The notes beneath the pieces are model-generated. The model was not told the DNA's origin and searched no databases. It was given only the letters and a program-made list of their open reading frames with translations. A stretch of 64,000 nt of DNA, taken from the NCBI RefSeq assembly GCF_002846335.1, contig NZ_PJMQ01000001.1, positions 2,914,001 through 2,978,000 on the forward strand, read 5' to 3'. The translations under genes were made by a program, and so were the position numbers. This document shows, in pieces, positions 1 to 7,893 of the stretch; within the stretch, counting starts at the first letter, position 1; each line of letters begins with the position of its first letter. The stretch comes from Janthinobacterium sp. 61 (GTDB lineage: Bacteria > Pseudomonadota > Gammaproteobacteria > Burkholderiales > Burkholderiaceae_D).

Positions 1-1
1 A

Positions 2-160
2 GGCAAGTCTATCACGGAAATCGCCAACAATCTGCATCTGAGCGTGAAAACGGTGAGTACGCACAAGACGCGCATCATGCAAAAGATGGGCATGAGTTCG
101 CTGTCAGAGATGGTTCAGTATGCCGTGGCACACCGTCTGCTGTCTCCCTTCAAGACCTGA
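2..160 (+). CDS. NarL/LuxR-type response regulator, C-terminal fragment
   Basis: Only the last 52 codons lie in the window; the gene enters from the left edge. The visible part is the second half of a LuxR/NarL helix-turn-helix: the run ITEIANNLHLSVKTVSTHKT is the recognition region, followed by RIMQKMG and a short tail. In full-length family members this domain follows a phospho-receiver domain, which cannot be seen here. A perfect inverted repeat of the kind bound by NarL-type dimers lies 22 bases after its stop, upstream of the Crp/Fnr gene. The family call is firm; its signal and targets are unknown. Confidence 0.85.
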   Translation, partial: GKSITEIANNLHLSVKTVSTHKTRIMQKMGMSSLSEMVQYAVAHRLLSPFKT

Positions 161-182
161 ACCTGCCCACGCGCGCCAACCC

Positions 183-198
183 GTAGGAACAATCCTAC
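183..198. promoter_or_regulatory. Perfect inverted repeat GTAGGA-N4-TCCTAC (candidate response-regulator site)
   Basis: Two six-base arms with a four-base spacer (ACAA), in the gap between the NarL-type regulator and the Crp/Fnr gene. No T-run follows, so it is not an obvious terminator. The TAGGA/TCCTA half-sites resemble those of NarL/RcsB-type dimers. Binding by the neighbouring regulator is inference. The rest of the 161-427 gap shows no gene. Confidence 0.45.
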
Positions 199-427
199 AT
201 CAACTGCCACAGCTCCTACTGCCATATTCAGCCACCGCTGATATTAATTGCAGACGGTTGTTAGCATACTGAAACCAGTCATCAAGTTGCTGGGAAGTTA
301 TTTCATCACACAGCAAGTCTTCAGCGAATCGAGATTCACACGCCTGGACGCGCGCCGCCCTTTCCCTGCCCGCCGTCCTGTGCACCTTGTCATTCAACTC
401 TGAACTACCTGTCACCAGGAGATGAAC

Positions 428-1297
428 ATGCTGTCCACGCAAACGCCTGAAACCCGCGCTGCCGCTCCATCACTGCCCCCCTCCTCTTCAATGGAAGCGG
501 GGCGCCAGCGCCAGGGTCGGCTATGGTCGAACCTGAAGGAGGTGTGCGACCTGCTGCATATCTCCAGCGCCTGCACCATCGCCGCCGATGAACTGCTGTT
601 CCAGCATGTGCAATTCAAGACTGGCCAGCGCGTGCACACCATCGGCCAGCCCTTCGACACTCTGTACATCGTCAATTCGGGCTTCCTGAAAACCGTACTC
701 ATCGACGAATTTGGCAATGAGCAGGTCCTCAGCTTTCCCATGAAGGGCGACATGCTGGGCGTCGACGGCATCCACTCGCGCCAGTACTCCTCGGAAGCAG
801 TGGCCCTGTCCGACTGCGATCTGATCCTGCTGCCGTTCAAGAAATTGACGGCGCTGGGCAGAGTCCACCTGGAACTGGAAAATGTCATGTATGGCGTAAT
901 GAGCCGGGAACTGGTGCGCGAGCAAGCGATGATCGGCATGCTGGGCGCCCTCAGCGCAGAAGCCCGCGTGGCGCGCTTCCTCGTCTCGCTGGCCGAGCGC
1001 TTCGCGCAGATGGGCTACTCGAGCAAGCTGTTCAACCTGCGCATGACGCGCCATGAAATCGGCAGCTACCTGGGCCTGACCCTGGAAACGGTCAGCCGCA
1101 CCCTGTCTGCCTTCAATGAAATCGGCCTGATCTCGGTCGACCAGCGCACCATCGGCATCAAGGACCCGGATGCCTTGAAAACCCTGCGCCGCCTGCCGCC
1201 CTCGCGCTCACGGGCCAAGCAGCTGGCCTCCGCCAAACTCAAGGCCAACACCACCGCAGCGGCCACCGCCTCCGCGCAATTGCTGGCCACCATTTAA
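428..1297 (+). CDS. Crp/Fnr family transcriptional regulator
   Basis: Protein of 289 residues. An N-terminal extension of about 30 residues is followed by a cyclic-nucleotide-binding-like beta roll (about 40-150), a dimerisation helix, and a winged helix-turn-helix beginning MTRHEIGSYLGLTLETVSRT near residue 206, which is the Fnr-type signature. Only two N-terminal cysteines are present (about 40 and 49) plus one near 130, and they lack the CxxC spacing of Fnr, so an oxygen-sensing 4Fe-4S cluster is unlikely. The C-terminus is a Lys/Ala-rich tail of about 35 residues beyond the DNA-binding domain. ATG 428 is preferred over ATG 422 because AGGAG at 417-421 is six bases from it. A strong terminator follows. 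Confidence 0.9.
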   Translation: MLSTQTPETRAAAPSLPPSSSMEAGRQRQGRLWSNLKEVCDLLHISSACTIAADELLFQHVQFKTGQRVHTIGQPFDTLYIVNSGFLKTVLIDEFGNEQVLSFPMKGDMLGVDGIHSRQYSSEAVALSDCDLILLPFKKLTALGRVHLELENVMYGVMSRELVREQAMIGMLGALSAEARVARFLVSLAERFAQMGYSSKLFNLRMTRHEIGSYLGLTLETVSRTLSAFNEIGLISVDQRTIGIKDPDALKTLRRLPPSRSRAKQLASAKLKANTTAAATASAQLLATI

Positions 1298-1332
1298 CGC
1301 CATCCCCACTCCTTCAAGCTTGGCACAGGCTT

Positions 1333-1372
1333 GACCCGGTCAAGGCGCGCACCGCCTTACCGGGTCTTTTTT
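1333..1372 (+). terminator. Rho-independent terminator after the Crp/Fnr gene
   Basis: Outer stem GACCCGGT (1333-1340) with ACCGGGTC (1359-1366), inner stem AAGGCG (1342-1347) with CGCCTT (1353-1358), then six T (1367-1372). It separates the Crp/Fnr gene from hemP. Confidence 0.9.
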
Positions 1373-1496
1373 GCTGCCGCGCCGCGCCTGCGGCCGCCTT
1401 TGCCCAGCGCTAACCTCCTCGCTGCCATCCCATCGTAAAAAAAGCGCGGATTGCACATAAATAAGCCTTGCTTTTCGGGCCACATTCAACAATAAT

Positions 1497-1515
1497 GCAA
1501 ATACGAATCATTCTC
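1497..1515. promoter_or_regulatory. Fur box upstream of hemP
   Basis: A 19-base stretch matching the classical Fur consensus at 13 of 19 positions by my alignment, with the right half (GAATCATTCTC) best conserved. It ends 23 bases before the hemP start codon, where bound Fur-Fe2+ would block the promoter. Iron repression of hemP is common in proteobacteria. Confidence 0.7.
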
Positions 1516-1538
1516 AACTGAGACAAAGAAAGCCCAAC

Positions 1539-1736
1539 ATGCAAAGCTCAAAACCAGCCTTGATCCAGGATGCCGCTAGCGCCCACGTCCGCCCTCCCGT
1601 CAGCACGGCGCAAGCGGCGCGGCGCATCACCAGCGAAGCGCTGCTGCAGCAGGGCCGCGAAGTGGAAATTGAGCACAGCGGCAAGATCTATCGCCTGCGC
1701 GTCACCCAATTGAACAAGCTGATCCTGACTGCCTGA
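1539..1736 (+). CDS. hemP: Hemin uptake protein HemP
   Basis: Small protein of 65 residues. Its second half (ITSEALLQQGREVEIEHSGK followed by IYRLRVTQLNKLILT) is the HemP family domain, here preceded by a poorly conserved N-terminal extension of about 28 residues. HemP is linked to haem and siderophore uptake; in Burkholderia the homologue has been described as an activator of a haem receptor gene. A Fur box lies just upstream, supporting iron regulation. It is the first gene of a co-directional group with an unknown protein and a DUF2325 protein; there is no TonB receptor next to it in this window. Confidence 0.88.
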   Translation: MQSSKPALIQDAASAHVRPPVSTAQAARRITSEALLQQGREVEIEHSGKIYRLRVTQLNKLILTA

Positions 1737-1822
1737 AGCAGCACGGCAGCCAGTCACCATACTCGCCAGCCAGTCGCGCTCCGTGCGCGTAGCCAGCCAA
1801 ACCACCCGCACAGGAGTGTTTG

Positions 1823-2149
1823 ATGGCGAACGACCGACCTTCCCCGATGTTTCCTTCCCCGCAAGGCCAACAGCCTGAATTGCTGCTGTCGGCCGTGCTG
1901 CACCTGATGTCGCACTACCATGCGGGCACTCCATGCGAGAAACTGGCGGGCGTCATCGAACGCCATCTGCAAGTGCTGTCCAGCTCACCCGGCCTGGGTC
2001 CCGTGCTGCAAGCGACCTGCCAGCAACTGTCGCAGCAATGGGCCACCCTGGTGGCGCTGCACCGACCTGCACCGCCGAGTACCACTTTGTTTGAGCGCCT
2101 GGCACGCATGCTGAGCGCCAAGCGCCCTGCCTCGCCCCTGCCGCAATAA
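1823..2149 (+). CDS. Conserved-looking hypothetical protein of the hemP group
   Basis: I do not recognise a domain in this 108-residue protein. ATG 1823 is chosen over the in-frame TTG just before it because AGGAG at 1813-1817 is correctly spaced. The middle (about 20-95) is predicted helical: LLLSAVLHLMSHYHAG, then VIERHLQVLSS and QQLSQQWATLVALH. There is no signal peptide or membrane span. It sits 86 bases after hemP and 29 bases before the DUF2325 gene on the same strand, so it probably shares the iron-controlled transcript. The function is unknown. Confidence 0.7.
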   Translation: MANDRPSPMFPSPQGQQPELLLSAVLHLMSHYHAGTPCEKLAGVIERHLQVLSSSPGLGPVLQATCQQLSQQWATLVALHRPAPPSTTLFERLARMLSAKRPASPLPQ

Positions 2150-2178
2150 ATCCCCCCACCGCCCAACAGGATATCGCC

Positions 2179-3405
2179 ATGTGTGACAAAGACCAGTCCC
2201 TGCCCGTCATCAGCAATTGTGCCCCCGCCGACGTGGAATCGGCCGCCCTCGCTTCGCGTCGCCGCCGGCTGTGGGAACTCTCACACACCTGCCATTGCCC
2301 GCTGGTCGGCGTGGGCTTGCCGCTGGGATACCTGCGCAAGCTGGTGGGCAAGATGACGGGCGGGCGCGTGCTGGCCGACGACTACGAAGTCCATGTGGGT
2401 GCCGTGACGGAATGTGGCGCGCGCAACCGCCTGTCCGAAGCCCTGCAAAAGGAACTCGAACGCCGCTACGCCCCCGTGATCCTGCGCTTTCGCGGCGCCA
2501 AGACGACGCAGCAGGTGGCCGAACTGTGGCGCACGGCCGTCGCCAACGGCGACGTGTCGGGCGCCTTCTGGGCCGGCCTGACGCATCCGCGCTGCGACGC
2601 GGAACTGGAAGAGCAGATGTGCCGCGACCTGCACATGATCCAGCACCAGGCGGGCGCTTGCGTGCGGGCCGACATGGGAAAATTTACCGCCTTGCAGGAA
2701 GAAAATGCGCGCCTGGCACACGAACTAGCCAAGCTGCAACAGCGCAGCCAGACCGCACTGATGGAAAAAACGGGCGAACTGGAACGCCAGGAAGCCGTGC
2801 TACTGCGCGCGCGGGCGGAATCGATCGGCAAGGACAGCGTGATCGAGGGCTTGCGCTTTGACCTGGCGCAATTGCAGGCCGCCATCCCGGCGCTGGAATC
2901 GCGCACGCGCCTGGTCGAACGCCTGGCGCAAATGGATGAGCGCGAAAAAGAATTGCGCCAGCAAATCGCGGAATTGAAGCAGGCCCAGCCACGTCCAAGC
3001 GCCGCCCTGCCGGCACCGGCACCGAAGCTGGAAGTGCCGATGGGCGGCAAGCTGAAAATGCCGATCCGCCTGGTCGATCAAAGCGTCTTGTGCGTGGGCG
3101 GGCGCAGCGGCAATGTCGCCACCTACCGCGCCCTGATCGAGCGGGTCGGCGCGCAGTTCGCCCACCACGACGGCGGCCTGGAAGACAATGCCAACCTGCT
3201 CGATTCGAGCCTGGCGGCAGCCGACCTGGTGATTTGCCAGACCGGCTGCATCAGCCACAGCGCCTACTGGCGCGTGAAGGATTACTGCAAGCGCACGGGC
3301 AAGCGCTGCGTCTTCATCGACAACCCCAGCATCTCCAGCCTGGCGCGCGGCTTGCAGGAAGTGAGCGGCGAAATGGAACCAGCCACGCTGAACACGGCCG
3401 AGTAA
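2179..3405 (+). CDS. DUF2325 domain-containing protein
   Basis: Protein of 408 residues. The last 110 (about 295-400) form the DUF2325 domain: VLCVGGRSGNVATYRALIER, then HHDGG, ICQTGCISHSAYWRVKDYCK, and FIDNPSISSLARGL. The N-terminal two thirds are helical, with a probable coiled coil at about 165-275 (LQEENARLAHELAKLQQRSQ and an EKELRQQIAELKQAQ run). DUF2325 has a Rossmann-like pattern but no established activity. The start is ATG 2179 with AGGAT nearby. Its place after hemP and an unknown gene suggests iron-linked expression; its role is unknown. Confidence 0.85.
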   Translation: MCDKDQSLPVISNCAPADVESAALASRRRRLWELSHTCHCPLVGVGLPLGYLRKLVGKMTGGRVLADDYEVHVGAVTECGARNRLSEALQKELERRYAPVILRFRGAKTTQQVAELWRTAVANGDVSGAFWAGLTHPRCDAELEEQMCRDLHMIQHQAGACVRADMGKFTALQEENARLAHELAKLQQRSQTALMEKTGELERQEAVLLRARAESIGKDSVIEGLRFDLAQLQAAIPALESRTRLVERLAQMDEREKELRQQIAELKQAQPRPSAALPAPAPKLEVPMGGKLKMPIRLVDQSVLCVGGRSGNVATYRALIERVGAQFAHHDGGLEDNANLLDSSLAAADLVICQTGCISHSAYWRVKDYCKRTGKRCVFIDNPSISSLARGLQEVSGEMEPATLNTAE

Positions 3406-3410
3406 CAAAA

Positions 3411-3434
3411 GCGGCGCGGCAAGCGCCGCCGACA
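3411..3434 (-). terminator. Terminator between convergent DUF2325 and glutathione peroxidase genes
   Basis: Seven-base stem GCGGCGC (3411-3417) with GCGCCGC (3423-3429) and a five-base loop. Read on the minus strand it is followed by TTTTGTT, so it best serves the peroxidase transcript. Confidence 0.6.
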
Positions 3435-3437
3435 CGC

Positions 3438-3989
3438 TCAGGCCTGCAGCTCGCGCGCGATGGCCTCGCGCAAGATCGCATCGTCGACCGTGGTATCGGG
3501 CGCAAAACGTCCCACCACCCTGCCATCCTTGCTGATCAAAAACTTCTCGAAATTCCACAGCACGTCGCTGGGCTGCTCCTGCGTGATGCCGTAACCGGCC
3601 AGCTTGGCGCGGAAATCGCTGCCCGGCGTTTCCTGCGCCCGCGGCTGCTCCTGCACCAGGCGCTGGTACAGCGGATGCTGGCCCGGCCCCTTGACGACGA
3701 TTTTTTCAAACAGGGGAAATTGCACGCCGTAGGTGCCACGGCAAAAGTCGGCGATTTCGGCATTGCTGCCTGGTTCCTGTGCGCCGAATTCATTCGCGGG
3801 GAAACCGGCCACCACCAGGCCCTCGGCCTGCTTGTCGGCGTAGAGTTTTTCCAGTCCTTCGTACTGCGGCGTCAAGCCGCAGGCGGAGGCAACGTTGACC
3901 ACTAGCACTACCTTGCCGCGATACGCGTCCAGGCTGCCAGGTTCGCCATTGATCTGGCGCAAGGGAATGTCGTAAATACTGTCGCTCAT
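3438..3989 (-). CDS. Glutathione peroxidase family protein (thiol peroxidase)
   Basis: Protein of 183 residues, reducing hydroperoxides. The motif VNVASACGLTPQYEGLEKLY places the peroxidatic cysteine at 37, in the position of selenocysteine in animal enzymes. A Gln/Trp pair typical of the active site appears in the early part and in VLWNFEKFLI near the end. An insertion of about 20 residues before the Trp motif (GSDFRAKLAGYGITQEQPSD) is found in the longer proteobacterial subgroup. GGGAGG precedes ATG at the right distance. It lies downstream of the diflavin reductase gene on the same strand, 73 bases away, but a GC-rich hairpin at 4028-4055 stands between, so co-transcription is uncertain. 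Confidence 0.93.
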   Translation of the reverse strand: MSDSIYDIPLRQINGEPGSLDAYRGKVVLVVNVASACGLTPQYEGLEKLYADKQAEGLVVAGFPANEFGAQEPGSNAEIADFCRGTYGVQFPLFEKIVVKGPGQHPLYQRLVQEQPRAQETPGSDFRAKLAGYGITQEQPSDVLWNFEKFLISKDGRVVGRFAPDTTVDDAILREAIARELQA

Positions 3990-4062
3990 GATGCCTCCCT
4001 GGATGAATCAGTGAAACAGCCATGATAGCCGCCCGCGCGCGAACGCGCTGGCGGCGCAGGAA

Positions 4063-5427
4063 TCAATACACGTCGCGCCGGTAGCGCCCTGCTGCCGCCA
4101 GTGCGTCGAGCGCGGGCCGGCCCAGCATTTCTTGCAGCGCCTGATCGACGCCGCCCGCCATGCCGGCCAGGCTGCCGCAAATATAGATGGCCGCGCCCTG
4201 CTCCAGCCACAGCCTGACTTCATCGGCATTGCCGCGCAGGCGGTCCTGCACGTACATCCGCTCGGGCTGGTCGCGCGAAAACGCCAGGTCCAGGCGCGGC
4301 AGGTCGCCACTGGCGTGCCAACCTTCAATTTCTTCACGGTAATGGAAATCGCGGGCCGCATTGCGTTCCCCAAAGATCAGCCAATTGCGCCGCTGCCCTG
4401 CCAGCACGCGGCTCTTCAGGTGGCCGCGCAGGCCGGCGATGCCGCTGCCGTTGCCAATCAGAATCAAAGGCCGTTGGGCATTGTCTTCCAGGCGAAAACG
4501 TTTGTGCTGGCGCAAGCGCAGCTGCACCACGTCGCCGACAGCCGCCTGCGCCGTCAGCCAGCCAGAGGCCAGTCCCAGGCTGCCGTCGGGATGCGCATGC
4601 TGGCGCACCAGCAAGTGCACGCTGCCATCATGCGGAATCGATGCGATCGAATATTCGCGCGGTTGCGCGGGGTCGAGCGGCGCGGCCACCTGCACCAGGT
4701 CGCCCGACTGCCAGTCAGGCAAGGCACCCGCCACGGGCGCCAGTTCCACATGGTAGATGGCGCCGCCCGCGCTGCCAGGATTAAGCAAATGCCGGCCCGT
4801 CAGGCGCCAGTCGCCGAAGGCGGGCGCGCTCCAGTCCGGTGCGTCGCTGGTACCGGCCAAATGGCTCAGATGCTGGAACCATTGCTCGATGGCGGCGCTG
4901 GCGCTGCGGTCTACCTCGATGCGCTCGAACAGGCGCGCGGCGCCCTGCGCGGCCAGCCAGGCATCGAGCGCGCGGCCGAAGCCGCAAAACTGACCATAGC
5001 TGCGGTCGCCCAGGGCAAGCACGGCGTAATGCAATTGCGCCAGCGCCAGGTCGCCCGTCATCAGCCGGCCCATGAAGGCGGCCGCATTGTCGGGCGCATC
5101 ACCCTCGCCATACGTGCTGACCAGGAACAGGGCCCGTTCCGCCTGTTGCAGATCAACGGCTGTGAGTTCGGCCAGCGCGCACAGGCGCACGGGGATACCG
5201 GCCAGCTGCAGGCTCTGCGCCGTTTGCGTGGCCAGTTCCTCGGCATTGCCCGTCTGGCTCGCATACGCCACCAGCCAGGCGGGGCTATTCGCCAGCGCTG
5301 CCTTGGCGGCGTCGGACGCGCGGCGCTTGGCGCGCGCGCGCAGCCAGGGCGCCAGACACACGCCCGCGTAGCTGAGGGACAGGGCGACCAGCAAGGCCAG
5401 CCGAGTCGTATCGTGCGTAAAAATCAT
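4063..5427 (-). CDS. Membrane-anchored diflavin reductase (flavodoxin plus ferredoxin-NADP reductase domains)
   Basis: Protein of 454 residues resembling the reductase half of sulfite reductase and cytochrome P450 reductase. One N-terminal membrane helix (about 9-28) is followed by a flavodoxin domain for FMN (about 50-190; YASQTGNAEELATQ, VSTYGEGDAPDNA, LALGDRSYGQFCG) and a FAD/NADPH domain (about 210-454; REYSIAS, LILIGNGSGIAGLRG, YICGS). It ends in tyrosine, as in ferredoxin-NADP reductases. The topology leaves the flavin domains in the cytoplasm. It is the last gene of the Fur-preceded operon, 12 bases after ApbE, and would supply NADPH electrons to the PepSY membrane protein; that role is inference. 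Confidence 0.88.
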   Translation of the reverse strand: MIFTHDTTRLALLVALSLSYAGVCLAPWLRARAKRRASDAAKAALANSPAWLVAYASQTGNAEELATQTAQSLQLAGIPVRLCALAELTAVDLQQAERALFLVSTYGEGDAPDNAAAFMGRLMTGDLALAQLHYAVLALGDRSYGQFCGFGRALDAWLAAQGAARLFERIEVDRSASAAIEQWFQHLSHLAGTSDAPDWSAPAFGDWRLTGRHLLNPGSAGGAIYHVELAPVAGALPDWQSGDLVQVAAPLDPAQPREYSIASIPHDGSVHLLVRQHAHPDGSLGLASGWLTAQAAVGDVVQLRLRQHKRFRLEDNAQRPLILIGNGSGIAGLRGHLKSRVLAGQRRNWLIFGERNAARDFHYREEIEGWHASGDLPRLDLAFSRDQPERMYVQDRLRGNADEVRLWLEQGAAIYICGSLAGMAGGVDQALQEMLGRPALDALAAAGRYRRDVY

Positions 5428-5439
5428 GGAATTAATGGT

Positions 5440-6480
5440 TCATTCGTCGAGCATGGCCAGCATCTGGCTGCTCAGCGTTTCGTGGTAGCCATGGCCGTCG
5501 CGTTGCAGGAAGCGCGCGGCCAGGCCCTGCTCTTCGGCCAGCGCCATGCCGGCATCCACACCCAGTACGGTCAGGGCCGTCGACCAGGCGTCGGCTGCCA
5601 TGCACTCGGCGTGCACGACGGTGACGGAAGCGAGTTGATTGGCGATTGGCATGCCTCTGCGCGGATCAATGGTGTGCGAGAAACGAACTGTGCCGTCTTC
5701 AAAGAAACGCCGGTAGTCGCCCGAAGTGGCCACGGACAAGCCGTGCAGCGCCAGCAGCATTTCTGCCGGATGCTGTGTATTATCGGCACTATCGGCGGCG
5801 CCATCGACCTGTTCCAGCACCACCCACCACGGCTGGCCGTCCGGCTTGCTGCCGGCGCCGCGCAGCTCGCCGCCCACTTCCACCAGGTAATGGTGGATGC
5901 CCTGGCCGTCCAGGTAGCGGGCCAGGCGGTCCACGCCATAGCCCTTGGCCACGGCGGACAAATCCAGTTGCAAGCCGCCCGGCTGGCGCGCGCGGCGGGC
6001 CGGCAAGTCCAGCTCCAGGCGGCGGCGCTGGCGCTGCGACAGCAACAGGGCCACGGTATCGTCTTTCGGCGGCAGGAAGCCGGGCTCATCGTAGCGGTTG
6101 CGGGGACCGAAGCCCCACAGGTTGACGAGGGCGCCCGCGCAAGGGTCGTACGCGCCGCCGGATACCTGCGACACATGCATGGCAAAGCCCAGCACCTCGC
6201 AAAAGGCGGCGGGCAGGCTGTGCCAGCTACCAGGCTCGGCCCGGTTGAAGCGGCCCAGGTCGGACTCGTCGCTCCAGTGGCTCATTTGCGCCACGACCAG
6301 GTCCAACTGCTGCTGCAAGCCCTGCTGCAAGTCGGCGCTGCCCACGCGCCCCGGCATGGCGGCCTCCAGCAGGCGCACCGACCAGCTGGTACCCATGGAC
6401 AGGCCGCGCAAGTCCCGGACCACGGCGCCCGGCGGCGCGGCCTGATCGGAAATATGCTGGGGGAGCAGGACCCGGCGCAT
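5440..6480 (-). CDS. apbE: FAD:protein FMN transferase (ApbE family)
   Basis: Protein of 346 residues that moves FMN from FAD onto Thr or Ser of extracytoplasmic proteins. Family motifs in order: LSMGTSWSVRL near 26, LSAVAKGYGVDRLARYLDG, HHYLVEVGGELR, SVATSGDYRRFF, FSHTIDPRRGMP and CMAADAWSTALTVLG. There is no clear signal peptide, so it may act in the cytoplasm or use a start I do not see. The ATG at 6480 is chosen because the family alignment begins there and GAGAG precedes it; the open frame upstream runs into the DUF4198 gene. Within the operon the likely substrate is the DUF2271 protein. Confidence 0.93.
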   Translation of the reverse strand: MRRVLLPQHISDQAAPPGAVVRDLRGLSMGTSWSVRLLEAAMPGRVGSADLQQGLQQQLDLVVAQMSHWSDESDLGRFNRAEPGSWHSLPAAFCEVLGFAMHVSQVSGGAYDPCAGALVNLWGFGPRNRYDEPGFLPPKDDTVALLLSQRQRRRLELDLPARRARQPGGLQLDLSAVAKGYGVDRLARYLDGQGIHHYLVEVGGELRGAGSKPDGQPWWVVLEQVDGAADSADNTQHPAEMLLALHGLSVATSGDYRRFFEDGTVRFSHTIDPRRGMPIANQLASVTVVHAECMAADAWSTALTVLGVDAGMALAEEQGLAARFLQRDGHGYHETLSSQMLAMLDE

Positions 6481-6509
6481 TGGCACTCTCGTTGCTGAAA
6501 ATGCGCCGC

Positions 6510-7334
6510 TTACTGCGGCAGCACTTCCACCGTGGCCGCGTAGGTCATGCGGCGTTCCGGCATCGCCGGCGGCTGGCCAGCCACGGCCGGTGCGGCCGCT
6601 GGCCAGGTGCTGCTCAGGTAATACATGCCTGCCGCCGGCACCGTAAACGTGATTTCGCCCTTGGCATCCGTGCTCTGGCGAATTTCCCCCAGCACGCCAC
6701 GGTAGCGCACGCCACCGGGCACGAGGCTGAACGCCTGGTTGGCTGCCGGCTTGCCGTCGACCAGGAAGCGCCACGTGGCTTTCTCGCCCGCGCGCAAGTC
6801 ATTCGGATGGGTCACTGGCACGAATTCCAGGCCCACGCCTGTCGGCTTGAACACTTCCGTGCTGGTTTCGCCATTGCTGAAGAAGGTTTCCAGGCGGCTT
6901 GCCGTGCGTGTGACTTTCACGTCCTGCGCATCGGCCGGCATGTCTTTCTTGAAGGTTTCCTCATTGCCACGGAAACGTTTCTGTTCACCATTTTGCTTGT
7001 AGCTGGCCATCACGTTTTGCGACACGATGGCCGCTTTATACGTGCCCGGCTTTTCCATCTTCACGTCGAAGACACTGCGCAAGCGGCCCGTGACGGTGTT
7101 CGCCGGCGTTACTTTCGCGCCATCCGGACCGATGACTTGCAGCGCGTCCAGGCGCAGCGGCTGGTGGTCGATCTCGAACAGGCCATCGGAGACGGCCGCA
7201 TCCACCGTCACCCAGGCATCCTTGCTTTCCACCATCGTGCTCGAAGGCACCATCCAGCCGCGGTGGGCGTGGGCGTTCATGGCCAGGCCGGCAAGGGCCA
7301 GGGCGATCAGCGGTTTATTGAGTTGCTTCAACAT
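6510..7334 (-). CDS. DUF4198 periplasmic protein
   Basis: Protein of 274 residues with a signal peptide (KQLNKPLIALALAGLAMNAHA, cleavage near 23). It starts HRGWMVPSSTMVESKDAWVT in the mature part, a typical DUF4198 opening, and carries beta-rich repeats and a carboxypeptidase-regulatory-like fold near the end (TDAKGEITFTVPAAGMYYLS). DUF4198 proteins are often found with metal or iron uptake genes and have no proven activity. It lies 12 bases after DUF2271 and 29 bases before apbE, so the operon is tight. Its mature N-terminal His could bind metal, which is speculative. Confidence 0.88.
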   Translation of the reverse strand: MLKQLNKPLIALALAGLAMNAHAHRGWMVPSSTMVESKDAWVTVDAAVSDGLFEIDHQPLRLDALQVIGPDGAKVTPANTVTGRLRSVFDVKMEKPGTYKAAIVSQNVMASYKQNGEQKRFRGNEETFKKDMPADAQDVKVTRTASRLETFFSNGETSTEVFKPTGVGLEFVPVTHPNDLRAGEKATWRFLVDGKPAANQAFSLVPGGVRYRGVLGEIRQSTDAKGEITFTVPAAGMYYLSSTWPAAAPAVAGQPPAMPERRMTYAATVEVLPQ

Positions 7335-7346
7335 GGTAGAGGCGCC

Positions 7347-7862
7347 TTAAGGTTTGAGTTGGACGACGACATTGCCGAGTTCTTCCTTGCCTTTGGCAGG
7401 AACGGACTGGGCCGATTTCAGCGGCCACTGGAACGGCACGCGCACCAGTTCGCGTCCGCCCGCTTCGCGCGCCGCTTCCACCACCACCTGGTATTCGCCA
7501 GCCGGCAGCTTGTCGAGCAAGGCCTTGGCGCCCGGGAAGGTCAGGGTATGTTCGCCTGGCGCGCGCGTGGCGCCGCCGACGCCGTCTACGGGCATGGAAA
7601 GATCGCGGCCGCTCTTGCGCCACCATTGGCGCATATCCTTCAGCCATTTTTCTCCCGCCTTGTCCTTCTTTTTCACGTCATACAGCACAGTCAGGTTGCC
7701 GACGACCTTTTGATCGGCCGTTTCCAGCCACGCCGCCACGTACGGACGGTGATATTCCGCCACGTTCAATTGCGGGATTTCAAGCTTGAGGGCCAGATCA
7801 GCCGCCATCGCCGAAGTGCCGATCAGGGGAAGGCCAAGCGCCAGGGAGTAGCGTAATTTCAT
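7347..7862 (-). CDS. DUF2271 periplasmic protein with a flavinylation-like motif
   Basis: Protein of 171 residues with a signal peptide (MKLRYSLALGLPLIGTSAMA, cleavage after residue 20). The core VAAWLETADQKVVGNLTVLY and the GEYQVVVEAAREAGGRE region fit DUF2271. At 93-99 it reads DGVGGAT, close to the ApbE target pattern Dxx(S/T)GA(T/S), with Gly in place of the first Ser/Thr and the acceptor residue (Thr99) intact. Together with apbE two genes downstream, this suggests a covalently flavinylated electron carrier in the periplasm. The gap to the upstream PepSY gene is 31 bases. Family call firm; flavinylation is inference. Confidence 0.88.
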   Translation of the reverse strand: MKLRYSLALGLPLIGTSAMAADLALKLEIPQLNVAEYHRPYVAAWLETADQKVVGNLTVLYDVKKKDKAGEKWLKDMRQWWRKSGRDLSMPVDGVGGATRAPGEHTLTFPGAKALLDKLPAGEYQVVVEAAREAGGRELVRVPFQWPLKSAQSVPAKGKEELGNVVVQLKP

Positions 7863-7893
7863 GGTGTGCCTGTAAAAAGAAAAGTAAAAACGA

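Noticed and set aside
4028..4055. GC-rich hairpin between the diflavin reductase and glutathione peroxidase genes.
   Set aside because: No T-run follows in either direction, so I could not call it a terminator; it is noted only as a possible barrier.
4132..6498. A long plus-strand open frame opposite the diflavin reductase and ApbE genes.
   Set aside because: Antisense of two recognisable proteins; composition is low-complexity and no ribosome site fits.
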